Assembly (NCBI GenBank): GCA_903912525.1
Contig: CAIWHK010000060.1
Span: 1 to 64,000 of the forward strand
Origin: an uncultured bacterium
Lineage (GTDB): Bacteria; Krumholzibacteriota; Krumholzibacteriia; LZORAL124-64-63
Direction: 5' to 3'
DNA length: 64,000 bases
The notes beneath the pieces were generated by a model. That model did no database searches. It had not been told where the DNA came from and saw only the letters and a program-made list of their open reading frames with translations. This document shows positions 9,608 to 17,928 of the stretch, piece by piece. The position numbers and the translations under genes were made by a program. Positions within the stretch are counted from its first letter, which is position 1, and each line of letters starts with the position of its first letter.

Positions 9608-12409
9608 TCAGGGCGCCGGTTCGATGGCTACAGTCGCGATCTCGCCACCCGCCAGGGGCACCTGCACCGCGCGGCCGCCGTCGGCCAGAACGGCTGCCCC
9701 CCGTGCGAGCGCCAGTTCGTCCTCGAGCAGCCCCGTCTTGCGGCACGCCGCCGCCGCGAAGCCCAGCGCCAGCGTCGCGGTCACTGGTCTATCGTCCAGG
9801 TTGTACAGGCGCACCACCAGCGCGCGGCCGTCGTCGGCCCGCTTGACGGCCGACACGCTGACCCGCGGTTCGTCGCAGCGCAGCAGCGAGGCGCCGCCGG
9901 GCACGCAGCCGGCCGGCACGCCCTGGTGCGTCGGCGGCTCGGCGCGGTAGCGCTCGCTCTCGAATTTCACATCGTCGGCGAAGATGTCGCCGCCGCCCGG
10001 CAGCACGGCGTACCGGAACGAGCGCCGGCCGATCAACTGGGCGTCGGGAGTGAACAGCGTGGGGCCGGCGTTGGTGTTCTTGCGCGCCGCGAAGTCGTCG
10101 CGCGACAGCCAGTCCACGCAGCGCATCAGGGTCAGCGCGAAGATGGCGCCACCCTTGCCGTCGTCCAGCACCTCGAACTCGGGCAGGCCGCGGTTCAACA
10201 CGGCCAGCGAGGCTGCGCCGTCGCCCAGCACGCTGAAGTCCTGCTGCGGCCAGGTTGGCGGCGCCGGCTGCGGCCAGGCGGGATTGGTCGGGCGCGCGCA
10301 GGGACGGCGGTTCAGCATGAAGGCGCCGTCGCTGACGACCTCGCCGCAGGCCAGCCCCGTCGGAAACCAGGCGCGCAGGCGGTGGTCGAACGCCCGGTTA
10401 TTGACCGTGGTCTCGATGTCCAGCCGCCGCGATCCGCAGGCCAGCGTCACGCGCACCTGCACGTCGCAGGGCGTCGTCTTCGGGTCGCGCGAGCGGCGTC
10501 CCCGCGCCAGCGAGCGCGGCAGGTCGTAGCGGAACGTCGTCTCGGCCACGCCCAGCAGCGGCGAGGCGTCGCCCAACTGCGTCTCGCCCGGCGCGCCGCC
10601 CGAGAACACCATCTGGGGCACGGCCGCCGGGCCGAAGTCGTACTCGTCGCCGGCGTCCTCGCTGTCCTCGAGCAGGTTCAGTCCGTCGTAAGTGCGGCCA
10701 CCGGCGAGATCCGTCAGGTCGATCGTCCCGTCCGGGTGCAGCACCGCGCGCACCAGGCCGTTGTCCAGCACCGCGTCGTCGCCGTCCAGCCGGGCCGTCA
10801 CCGGCACGAACGCATCCGCGGGCGCCGCCGGTCCGTCGTCATCGACCAGCCGGTACAGTGCATGGCCCACGGCCGGCAGGTCCCGCGCCAGGAATCGCAG
10901 GTGCAGGAAGCAGTCCTTCACGTCCTTGTCGCGTTCGTCGCCGATGATGCGGTCGCCGAAGCGCCGCAGGTAGGTGTCGAGCATCGCCAGCTGGTTTTCG
11001 GCCGACAGCTCGGCGCGGTAGTCGATGCCCCAGAAGCGCTCCAGGAAGCGCCGCCGCACGATGTCGCAGGGCACGGTGCGTCCATGTTCGTCCACCAGCC
11101 GCAGCCGGTCGAGGTCGTAGCCGAACGGCTGCAGCACCACGATGCGCTCGACCACCTCGGTGCGCGAGCGCGGCAGCGGATTGGCCACGGCCACCACCGT
11201 GCCGCGGTCGTCTTCGGGCTGCGGACCGAACATGGGGCAGATGCGGTTCAGCCGGCGCGCCAGCCAGTGCTCGCCGGTCTGCCGCACGGTGGCGAAGCGC
11301 GTCGCCATCTCGCGGTGCACCTCGTCGGTGCTGCAGCCGCAGATGGAGTCGTGCGGGTGGTTGCGCAGCAGTTCCTTCCAGGCGATGTCGAGCAGGCCGG
11401 CCGGCCACTGCTCGCCACCGAGGAAATGCGCTGCCGCAGCCAGCGGCTCGACCACGCGCGCGAGCAGCCCCTGGCAGGCCTCGTTCTCCTGCTTGAGCGG
11501 CATGCGCGCCGACCACACGCCCGACAGGATCAGGTGGTCACGCCCGCCCAGCAGCTCGCCCTGCCACGCCGGTCGCGCGGCGTCGGCCGCCTCGGCGCGC
11601 ACCGCGGCCAGGAAGTCCTCGAAGCGGCCGTGCGCGAACGTCGTGTCGGGGAAGGCCGCGCGCAGCGCCGCCAGGATGTCGCCGAACCGTTGCTGCGGGC
11701 CGAAGTGGTCGCAGCCGTTGTTCAGCAGCGCCGGTTCGCTTCCGGGGCGCAAAGACATCTTCCCGAACAATTCATCGACGCGCGCCACGGCGCGGTCGGG
11801 GCAGGGGATGCGCGCGGTGTGGGCGTGCCAGATCTCGGCGAAGCCCAACCCGCCGGCGTTGCAGTAGCCGTCGCACTGGTTGACCGCCAGCACCTCGCTG
11901 CCGTCGGGCGCCGCCCAGCGGAACAGCCAGCCCAGCTGGTCGGCCTCGTCGCCGAGCCCGCGCGTGAAGATGAACGAGTCGATGCCGCACAGCCGCAGCA
12001 GCTGCGGCATCTGCGCAATGTGCCCGAAACTGTCGGGCATGTAGCCCACGCGCTGCAGGCCGCCCGCGGGCGCCGCCGCGCAGCCGTAGCGCAGGTTGCG
12101 GGCGGTGGCCTCGCCGCTGACCAGGAACTCGTCCGGCAGGATGTACCACGGCCCGACGGCCAGGCGCCCCGCGGTCGCCAGCCTCGTGACGCGCGCCGAT
12201 TCATGCGGCGCCGCGGCCAGGAAGTCCTCCAGCGCGCAGCCCTGGCCGTCCAGGACGAAGGCGCGGAAGCCGGGGTCGGCGTCGAGTTGATCCAGCACGC
12301 GCGTGACCGCCTCCAGCAGGTGCACGCGGAAACGGCTGAACGTCAGGTACCACTCGCGATCCCAATGGGTGTGCGAGACCAGGAAGGCCTGCCGCGGTTC
12401 GTTGGCCAA
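9608..12409 (-). CDS. Alpha-mannosidase, glycoside hydrolase family 38
   Basis: A 933-residue class II alpha-mannosidase. The N-terminal catalytic domain opens with S-H-T-H-W-D-R-E-W, whose His and Asp bind zinc. The nucleophile aspartate is in Y-M-P-D-S-F-G-H, and L-L-R-N-H-P-H-D-S-I-C-G follows near residue 355, also conserved zinc-site sequence. The long C-terminal beta-sandwich part includes F-V-P-V-T-A-R-L-D and Y-D-F-G-P. There is no signal peptide, so it is predicted cytoplasmic, acting on imported oligosaccharide. It lies 34 bp downstream of the GH130 gene and 23 bp upstream of glycosylasparaginase. In N-glycan breakdown it would remove alpha-linked mannose from the core. Confidence 0.93.
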   Translation of the reverse strand: MANEPRQAFLVSHTHWDREWYLTFSRFRVHLLEAVTRVLDQLDADPGFRAFVLDGQGCALEDFLAAAPHESARVTRLATAGRLAVGPWYILPDEFLVSGEATARNLRYGCAAAPAGGLQRVGYMPDSFGHIAQMPQLLRLCGIDSFIFTRGLGDEADQLGWLFRWAAPDGSEVLAVNQCDGYCNAGGLGFAEIWHAHTARIPCPDRAVARVDELFGKMSLRPGSEPALLNNGCDHFGPQQRFGDILAALRAAFPDTTFAHGRFEDFLAAVRAEAADAARPAWQGELLGGRDHLILSGVWSARMPLKQENEACQGLLARVVEPLAAAAHFLGGEQWPAGLLDIAWKELLRNHPHDSICGCSTDEVHREMATRFATVRQTGEHWLARRLNRICPMFGPQPEDDRGTVVAVANPLPRSRTEVVERIVVLQPFGYDLDRLRLVDEHGRTVPCDIVRRRFLERFWGIDYRAELSAENQLAMLDTYLRRFGDRIIGDERDKDVKDCFLHLRFLARDLPAVGHALYRLVDDDGPAAPADAFVPVTARLDGDDAVLDNGLVRAVLHPDGTIDLTDLAGGRTYDGLNLLEDSEDAGDEYDFGPAAVPQMVFSGGAPGETQLGDASPLLGVAETTFRYDLPRSLARGRRSRDPKTTPCDVQVRVTLACGSRRLDIETTVNNRAFDHRLRAWFPTGLACGEVVSDGAFMLNRRPCARPTNPAWPQPAPPTWPQQDFSVLGDGAASLAVLNRGLPEFEVLDDGKGGAIFALTLMRCVDWLSRDDFAARKNTNAGPTLFTPDAQLIGRRSFRYAVLPGGGDIFADDVKFESERYRAEPPTHQGVPAGCVPGGASLLRCDEPRVSVSAVKRADDGRALVVRLYNLDDRPVTATLALGFAAAACRKTGLLEDELALARGAAVLADGGRAVQVPLAGGEIATVAIEPAP

Positions 12410-12443
12410 GGCGGATGCTCCTCGTGTCGGGGCCGCCGCGCGG

Positions 12444-13451
12444 TCAGGCGCGGCAGGCGTCCAGCAGCGCAGCGACCGTCGTCATCGCCACGCAGACAGC
12501 CGTGTCGGCGGCGCCGTAGTAGACGCAGACGCGCGCATCGTTCGGCGCGCACCCGTCCGGACCGGCGTGATCGACGGTCAGCCCGCTGGGGAAGACCACG
12601 TTCGGCACCTGGCCGGTCAGCTCGTACAGCGCACGCGGCTCGAAGATGTTGTCGTCCGCGCGAGCCAGCACGCGGCGCGTATCGTCGCGGTCCAGGAGCG
12701 CCACGCCCACCTGGTAGATGTTCACGCTCTGGAAATGGGTGGCCACGCCGTGGTAGAGCAGCAGCCAGCCTGCTTCCGTCAGCAACGGCGGCGGACCCGC
12801 TCCCAGCAGTTCGTCCCAGAACCGGAACCGGCCCTCGAGCACCGTGCCTTCGGGCTGCCAGTGCGCGAAGTCATCCGACGACGACAGCGTGATGGTGCTG
12901 CCCGACGGCGGCACGCCCGGGCCCTGGGGATTGTTGGGGCGCTCGAGCATCAGCCAGCGGCCGCCGATGCGCTGCGGGAACAGCACGCCGTTGCGCGTGT
13001 TCGTGCTGCCGGTCACCGCGAGCGGTTCGAGGCGATCGAGGCCTGCGAAACCGGCGGCCGCGTCGCCGGCCGCGCGCCAGACCACCAGGCGGCACCCGCG
13101 GTCGGTGTCCACCGCAGTGACGACCATCAACTGCCCGTCGCAGACGGTCAGCCGCGGGTCGTAGACGTGGAAGACCTCGAGGTCGCGGTCCTGGCCGGGC
13201 TCGCGCAGCCGGTCGACCCCCACCAGTTCGGTCACGGCGCCCGCGCAGGTGAAGCTGCGGTCGGTGCGCCCGCGCGCCGGCACCAGGAACGTGCGGCGTC
13301 CGCGGCTCTGCACGCGCAGCAGCAGGTAGGTCACGCCGTCGATGCGGATGGCGCCGGGGTTGAAGACGGCGCTCGAGTCGATGAGCCCCGGCATGGGTGG
13401 CAGGTCGCGCCGCGTGATGATCGGGCCATTGGGATGCCGGCGAAGGATCAT
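12444..13451 (-). CDS. GH130 beta-mannoside phosphorylase
   Basis: A 335-residue five-bladed propeller protein of the GH130 family, which phosphorolyses beta-1,4-mannosides such as mannosyl-GlcNAc or mannosyl-glucose. The N-terminal sequence N-P-G-A-I-R-I-D-G and L-L-L-R-V-Q-S-R-G match family features, as do Y-D-P-R-L-T, V-F-P-Q-R-I-G and L-L-Y-H-G-V. The C-terminal V-Y-Y-G-A-A-D-T closes the propeller. There is no signal peptide. The ATG overlaps the upstream stop by 4 bp (ATGA). Next to GH38 and glycosylasparaginase, the likely substrate is Man-beta-1,4-GlcNAc from the N-glycan core; this is inference from neighbours, since subfamilies differ in acceptor. Confidence 0.88.
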   Translation of the reverse strand: MILRRHPNGPIITRRDLPPMPGLIDSSAVFNPGAIRIDGVTYLLLRVQSRGRRTFLVPARGRTDRSFTCAGAVTELVGVDRLREPGQDRDLEVFHVYDPRLTVCDGQLMVVTAVDTDRGCRLVVWRAAGDAAAGFAGLDRLEPLAVTGSTNTRNGVLFPQRIGGRWLMLERPNNPQGPGVPPSGSTITLSSSDDFAHWQPEGTVLEGRFRFWDELLGAGPPPLLTEAGWLLLYHGVATHFQSVNIYQVGVALLDRDDTRRVLARADDNIFEPRALYELTGQVPNVVFPSGLTVDHAGPDGCAPNDARVCVYYGAADTAVCVAMTTVAALLDACRA

Positions 13452-14602
13452 GGTGTTCTCTCCAGTTTGCCCTTGTCGTCGATCACGGCCACGCCGAGCG
13501 GCGTGGTCAAGGTGGCGCGGAACCAGTCGGCCCCGCCTGTCATGTCCAGGGTCCATCCGCCCGGCAGCGGCGCCGGCGGCGCATCCGGCGTATCGCCCGG
13601 CCACAGCAGCCACTGGCCGTTCGGCACGCCCAGTTCCGCGAGGCTCGCCGCATACGAGCCCTTCGCCTCGCGGCGCGCCTGCTGCCGATAGTAGAGCGGC
13701 ATCAGCCCGTTGGCCATCGCCAGTCGCGCGTGTTCCCGCAAGCCGTCCGCTTCCTCTGCCGGGCCGCCACCGTCGTTGAACAGCACCTCGCCCCACATCT
13801 CGGGGCAGTGCATCGCGATGAGGCCCTGCGGCGACCAGACCCAGTTGTCCTCGGGCAACGCGCGGCCGGTCGTCGCGTCGGTGAGCTTGCGGTAGGCGCC
13901 GCCCTGCACCTCGGTGCGCCATTGCACGCGCGAGAAGTTGATCCGCCAGACGTCGCCGGGCAGCGGCGGGCACGCGCGCCCCGCAATGGGCGCGAGCGCC
14001 TTCCAGGGGATGGCCAGTTCGACCGTCCAGCCGCGGTCCTGGTCGCGCGGGTCGTTCAGCGTGCCGTCGATGGCCACCGCCGACTTCAGCCCCGCGATGT
14101 CCCACTGGTCGATGGCCGGCCCGCCGTCGCGGTACGGCCGCGCCAGCAGCAGGTCCCACACGGTGCCCAGCGCATTGATCTCCAGCTCGCCGTACAGGTG
14201 GTTGTCGCCGTCCGGGTCGATGAAGACCTCGAAGTCGTTGTCGTGGTAGATGACCGCATCGCGCTCGACGAGCGTGCCCCAAACGTGCGGCTCGTCCAGC
14301 TTCGCGGCCACATAGAAGTAGTCGGCGTCCCAACCCATGCGGACGCGTGTTCGGAACCGCGGCTGAGGGACGAGGGGGCCCTGGATGTCGGTGAATGGCT
14401 CGCTCCACGGCGCCGCCGACCAGGCTCGGTCGTCGGGTTGGCCGTCGATGGTCGGCGGGGTCCCGAGGTGTGGACAGGTGTATGTTGCCGGTCCCCAGGG
14501 GATCGCCGGCGCCTCGAAGGCGGCGGCGGGCATTCCCAGCCCAAGCACGATGCCTGACACGAGGGCCACGGCATGGCGCGCAGCGGGTCTTCGGGGGTGC
14601 AT
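13448..14602 (-). CDS. Secreted CBM9-like carbohydrate-binding family protein
   Basis: The 384-residue product starts with a signal peptide: arginines, then A-L-V-S-G-I-V-L-G-L-G-M and A-A-A. It continues with a CBM9-like domain (residues about 35-260), recognised by P-P-T-I-D-G-Q-P-D-D-R-A-W, Y-F-Y-V-A-A-K-L, D-N-D-F-E-V-F-I-D-P-D-G and W-T-V-E-L-A-I-P-W. The C-terminal 120 residues are not assigned. ATG 14602 is chosen as it gives a tidy signal peptide; a GTG nine codons upstream is an alternative, and neither has a strong ribosome-binding site. It is the first gene of the four-gene operon. It may bind glycan at the cell surface, though members of this group also occur as part of sugar-degrading enzymes. 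Confidence 0.78.
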   Translation of the reverse strand: MHPRRPAARHAVALVSGIVLGLGMPAAAFEAPAIPWGPATYTCPHLGTPPTIDGQPDDRAWSAAPWSEPFTDIQGPLVPQPRFRTRVRMGWDADYFYVAAKLDEPHVWGTLVERDAVIYHDNDFEVFIDPDGDNHLYGELEINALGTVWDLLLARPYRDGGPAIDQWDIAGLKSAVAIDGTLNDPRDQDRGWTVELAIPWKALAPIAGRACPPLPGDVWRINFSRVQWRTEVQGGAYRKLTDATTGRALPEDNWVWSPQGLIAMHCPEMWGEVLFNDGGGPAEEADGLREHARLAMANGLMPLYYRQQARREAKGSYAASLAELGVPNGQWLLWPGDTPDAPPAPLPGGWTLDMTGGADWFRATLTTPLGVAVIDDKGKLERTP

Positions 14603-14914
14603 CCGGTGAGGCAAGGGGACTCTTCCCACGGCTGGGGATGGCGCACGGGCATCCGGTTAAATGACCGTAGCATATGGTCCAACGTGAGGGTAGCGGCAGG
14701 TCGCCGATGCCGGGTGACGCCGGGCGCATCGGACCGACGGGCTCGGATGCGCGGTGAGTGCATTGGTCGTTTCGTGCGTTGGTGTGGCCATTGCTCCTTT
14801 TTATTGTTGAAATGAATGTTTTCCTGTGATATGATCTCTCCAATCAGATGGATGGCACCAGCTTCCAGACAGACAATTCGGGGCCCCTGGCGGGCCAACT
14901 TCAGGAGAACACCC
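14603..14914. other. Divergent intergenic region with a strong promoter
   Basis: This 312-bp gap separates the minus-strand N-glycan operon from the plus-strand gene at 14915. The right part (14770-14850) is AT-rich and holds the promoter at 14807-14835. The left part must contain the operon's promoter, but I cannot point to convincing -35/-10 boxes for it. Confidence 0.6.
14807..14835 (+). promoter_or_regulatory. Near-consensus sigma-70 promoter
   Basis: TTGAAA at 14807-14812 and TATGAT at 14830-14835 are separated by exactly 17 nt. Transcription would start near 14842, leaving a leader of about 70 nt before the GTG at 14915. Confidence 0.75.
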
Positions 14915-15523
14915 GTGAGGACGCACTTGTTACGCGTGGCCGTCATCGCAGCCCTTGCCATGGCCATCCCCGCCTTCGCCTCGGCGACCGGCAACACGTG
15001 CAGCATCGACGGGACGGTCACCGCATCGCGCAACACGGACCCGGCGTGGCCGGCGTGGAAATACACGATGGTGATCAACTACGACACCGGGAATCGCTAC
15101 CAGCTCAGCCACCTCGATGTCCTGCTGGACATCGCCGGCGGCACCTGCAGCTGCCAGAACTTCTACGATGCACTCGTGCTGCCCCCGGTCATCGGCCAGA
15201 GCGGCACCGCTTGCAAGACGTACTACACGCCCGAGCTCAACTGCCAGGGAGACCCCAGCATCCCGAACGTCAGCGGGATCGCGCTGAAGCTGAATCCGAC
15301 CTGCACCAGTTGCGACCCGGGCACGAACGGCACGGCCACCTTCGTGTTCTACAGCCGCCTGTCGCCCGGCGTCATCGACGAGGAAGCCCTGACGCTCGCC
15401 GACAAGTCCGGCAAGACGTACTGCTTCGGCCACCTCTCGGGCGCTTTCCCCGCCATGCCCTGTGACCCGGTGGGCAACGAGGACTCCGAGACCTGGGGCT
15501 CGCTCAAGGGGATGTACCGCTAG
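14915..15523 (+). CDS. Secreted cysteine-rich protein with C-terminal TWGSLKGMYR tag
   Basis: The GTG at 14915 follows CAGGAGA by 6 nt, giving a 202-residue product with a signal peptide (A-V-I-A-A-L-A-M-A-I-P-A-F-A-S-A). The mature part has about ten cysteines, including C-S-C-Q-N and C-T-S-C-D, which suggests disulfides in an extracytoplasmic protein. No named domain is recognised. The last ten residues, T-W-G-S-L-K-G-M-Y-R, closely match T-W-G-G-I-K-G-L-F-R at the end of the secreted protein at 43724-44338. A near-consensus promoter lies upstream and a terminator directly after, so it is a single-gene unit, probably well expressed. It interrupts two N-glycan gene groups, but I see no functional link. 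Confidence 0.8.
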   Translation: MRTHLLRVAVIAALAMAIPAFASATGNTCSIDGTVTASRNTDPAWPAWKYTMVINYDTGNRYQLSHLDVLLDIAGGTCSCQNFYDALVLPPVIGQSGTACKTYYTPELNCQGDPSIPNVSGIALKLNPTCTSCDPGTNGTATFVFYSRLSPGVIDEEALTLADKSGKTYCFGHLSGAFPAMPCDPVGNEDSETWGSLKGMYR

Positions 15524-15545
15524 GCGCCACAGTGAACGAATAAAG

Positions 15546-15578
15546 AAGCGGGGCCCGGGCAACCGGACCCCGCTTTCG
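15546..15578. terminator. Intrinsic terminator between convergent genes
   Basis: A stem of 13 bp with one mismatch (AAGCGGGGCCCGG against CCGGACCCCGCTT) with a 4-nt loop, followed by TCGTTTG. It lies 23 bp after the gene at 14915 and 28 bp before the end of the convergent GH20 gene, so it may serve both. Confidence 0.8.
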
Positions 15579-15605
15579 TTTGCCCATGCCCGTCGCCGGC
15601 GCCGG

Positions 15606-17885
15606 TCAGCCGCGCACGACAATCTCGTCGGCCAGCACCCAGGCGGGGCCACCGGCATTCGGATGCCACGCCGGACAACCTGCGCGCACCCCGGCCTGCA
15701 CGCGCACATGGCGCGCCGTGGCGCGCGCCGCGAGCATGAAGGCATGGATCACCTTGCCCTGCACGCGGTCGTCGACGTCGTGGGTGCAGGCGCCGAGCTC
15801 CTGCCACGCAATGCCGTCGCGCGACACCAGGAACCTCACTTCATCCGGCAGGAAGATGCGCTCGTTGGCGTCCTGCAGGCAGCGCAGGCTGATGGAGCCG
15901 ATGGGCGTCGGCGCACCAAGGTCCACGCAGGCGTCCAGGTCGGCGCCTTCGCAGCCGCACCAGCGGCCGTCGTCGCGGCGCCACGAGCCGTGTGCGCCGT
16001 CGGTGAGCAGGCCCGGTTCACCGCGACCCGGCGCCGTCGCCAGCGTGACCGGCGCGCCGACACCCAGATGCCCATCCAGTTCGATCACCTCGGGCGCGCC
16101 GCAGTCGTGGCCGTCGACGACCCACTGCAGCCGGACGAACAGGCCGCGGCCGCGGGGGGCCAACTCGACGCAACCGCCCACGACCGGCACGCGCGTCGCC
16201 TTCATGCCCGCCGGCAAATGTGCGTCTTCAGGGCGGGCGCCGGGCAGGTAGCCGTGCACCGACTCGGTCGGCGCGGAGGTCGCCGAGACAGTGGCAACAT
16301 GTCCGGCCATGGCCTCGGCCAGCGCGCCGCAAGTCGTTACCCGCAGCACGTGCCTCCTCTTGGCGGCGTCGAACGCCGCGGTCACCAGCAGCGGTCGCCC
16401 GGTCACGCCCGGCTCGATCCCCAGCGCGTGCCACACCGGCGCCTGCACGCGCAACCGCGTCAGGAACGCGTTCACGTCGGGCGCCGCCGGCGCGGTCCAC
16501 AGCGCCTCGGCCATCGCCGGCAGCCGCGGGAACAGCTGCCGGTCCAGCCGTCCGGCGGGCGCATACTCGGTCCACAGGTTGCAGGCGCCGCCCAGCACGC
16601 GCACGGCCTGGACCGCCGGTAATCCCGGAGGCACGGGGGTGAAGGCGAGCACGCGCGCCACGTCCAGCACGCCCGGGTCATAGTCGAAGTAGGCGTGCGA
16701 CGTCGGGGAAACCACGGTGTCGTGCCCGGCGGCGACCGCCGCGCGCGCACCGTCGAACCCGCGCCACGACTGCACCACGGCTCCGGGCAGCGAACCGGCC
16801 AGGCCGCCCTCGAGGATCTCGTCCCAGCCCACCAGCCGCCGCCCGCGCGCGGACAGCCACGCGCCCATGCGGCGGATGAACCAGCTCTGCAGTTCGTGCT
16901 CGTCGCGCAGGCCCTCGGCGCGCAGGCGCTCCTGACAGCGCGGGCACGCCTGCCAGCGCTCCTTCGGCGCCTCGTCGCCGCCCACATGGATGAACGGCGA
17001 GGGGAACAGGTCCAGCACGTGCGCCAACACCGTCTCGAGGAACGCGAACGTTTCCTCGCGCCCGGCGCAGTAGATGTCCGGGAAGACGCCCCACTGCGTC
17101 TGCACGGCGAACGGCCCGCCCGTGCACGACAGTTCCGGATAGGCGGCCAGCGCCGCCTGGCTGTGGCCGGGCATCTCGATCTCGGGCACCACGGTGATGC
17201 CGCGCTCGCCGGCGTACGCCACGACCTCGCGCACGTCGGCCGCGGTGTAGAATCCCTCGTGGATGCCGCCGCCCTGCTGGTGCGCGCGCCGCGCGCCGAC
17301 GGACGTCAGATTCGGCAGCCCCGGCACCTCCAGGCGCCAGCCCTGGTCCTCGGTCAGGTGCCAGTGCAGCACGTTGAAGCGGTACGCAGTCAGGCGGTCG
17401 ATCACCGCGCGCACGCGCTCGACAGGCTGGAAGTGGCGGCCGCTGTCCAGCAGCAGGCCGCGCCAGCCGAAGGCCGGGCCGTCGTCGATCGCGCCGCAGG
17501 GCAGGTCGTAACCGGTCGCCGCGTGGATGATGAAGAGCTGGTACAGCGACGCCAGGCCGCGCGCGAAGCCCGGCCGCTCCGCCGCCGTCAGCGTCAGCGA
17601 CCGCGGGGCGATGTCCAACCGGTAGTGCTCCGGGGACAGGGCGGCGTCGGCAACCAGGTCGAGCGCACCGCCGGCCGCGAGGTCGGCCGGGCCGGTCACG
17701 GGGGCGAGAGATCGCCTCAGGGCGGGGGCCAGGAACGAGGCCGCGAAGGAGGCCAGGTCGCCGTCGGCTGCGCGCACGACCGACAGGCCGGCCAGCGCAC
17801 ACGCACCCTCTGCGGCACGCCAGTGCCGGGGCGCTGGAATCAGGGTCTGCAGGGGACTGGGGCGTTCCATGGTGGGGAACATCAT
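15606..17885 (-). CDS. Beta-N-acetylhexosaminidase, glycoside hydrolase family 20
   Basis: A GH20 enzyme of about 755-760 residues that releases terminal GlcNAc or GalNAc. The catalytic Asp-Glu pair is in H-V-G-G-D-E-A. Other family motifs are W-R-G-L-L-L-D-S-G-R-H, L-H-W-H-L-T-E-D-Q-G-W-R, E-I-E-M-P-G-H and L-G-G-A-C-N-L-W. A GH20b-type alpha/beta domain precedes the barrel. After the barrel, residues about 610-755 resemble a galactose-binding/F5-8 type C sandwich (I-G-S-I-S-L-R-C near residue 675, W-V-L-A-D-E-I at the end). No signal peptide is visible. The start could be 17885 or 17870; neither has a clear ribosome-binding site. It fits the N-glycan pathway by trimming antenna GlcNAc. Confidence 0.93.
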   Translation of the reverse strand: MMFPTMERPSPLQTLIPAPRHWRAAEGACALAGLSVVRAADGDLASFAASFLAPALRRSLAPVTGPADLAAGGALDLVADAALSPEHYRLDIAPRSLTLTAAERPGFARGLASLYQLFIIHAATGYDLPCGAIDDGPAFGWRGLLLDSGRHFQPVERVRAVIDRLTAYRFNVLHWHLTEDQGWRLEVPGLPNLTSVGARRAHQQGGGIHEGFYTAADVREVVAYAGERGITVVPEIEMPGHSQAALAAYPELSCTGGPFAVQTQWGVFPDIYCAGREETFAFLETVLAHVLDLFPSPFIHVGGDEAPKERWQACPRCQERLRAEGLRDEHELQSWFIRRMGAWLSARGRRLVGWDEILEGGLAGSLPGAVVQSWRGFDGARAAVAAGHDTVVSPTSHAYFDYDPGVLDVARVLAFTPVPPGLPAVQAVRVLGGACNLWTEYAPAGRLDRQLFPRLPAMAEALWTAPAAPDVNAFLTRLRVQAPVWHALGIEPGVTGRPLLVTAAFDAAKRRHVLRVTTCGALAEAMAGHVATVSATSAPTESVHGYLPGARPEDAHLPAGMKATRVPVVGGCVELAPRGRGLFVRLQWVVDGHDCGAPEVIELDGHLGVGAPVTLATAPGRGEPGLLTDGAHGSWRRDDGRWCGCEGADLDACVDLGAPTPIGSISLRCLQDANERIFLPDEVRFLVSRDGIAWQELGACTHDVDDRVQGKVIHAFMLAARATARHVRVQAGVRAGCPAWHPNAGGPAWVLADEIVVRG

Positions 17886-17928
17886 GCCCGGACTTGGCGC
17901 GGCTGTAAACGGCGCTTATCGTCCGGGG

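Noticed and set aside
9926-12892. Very long open frame antisense to the GH38 and GH130 genes
   Set aside because: High-GC shadow of strong coding on the other strand; the product is low-complexity Arg/Gln/Ala sequence with no domain. The same holds for the long antisense frames over 515-2593, 24494-28117, 28041-31505 and 50918-53908.
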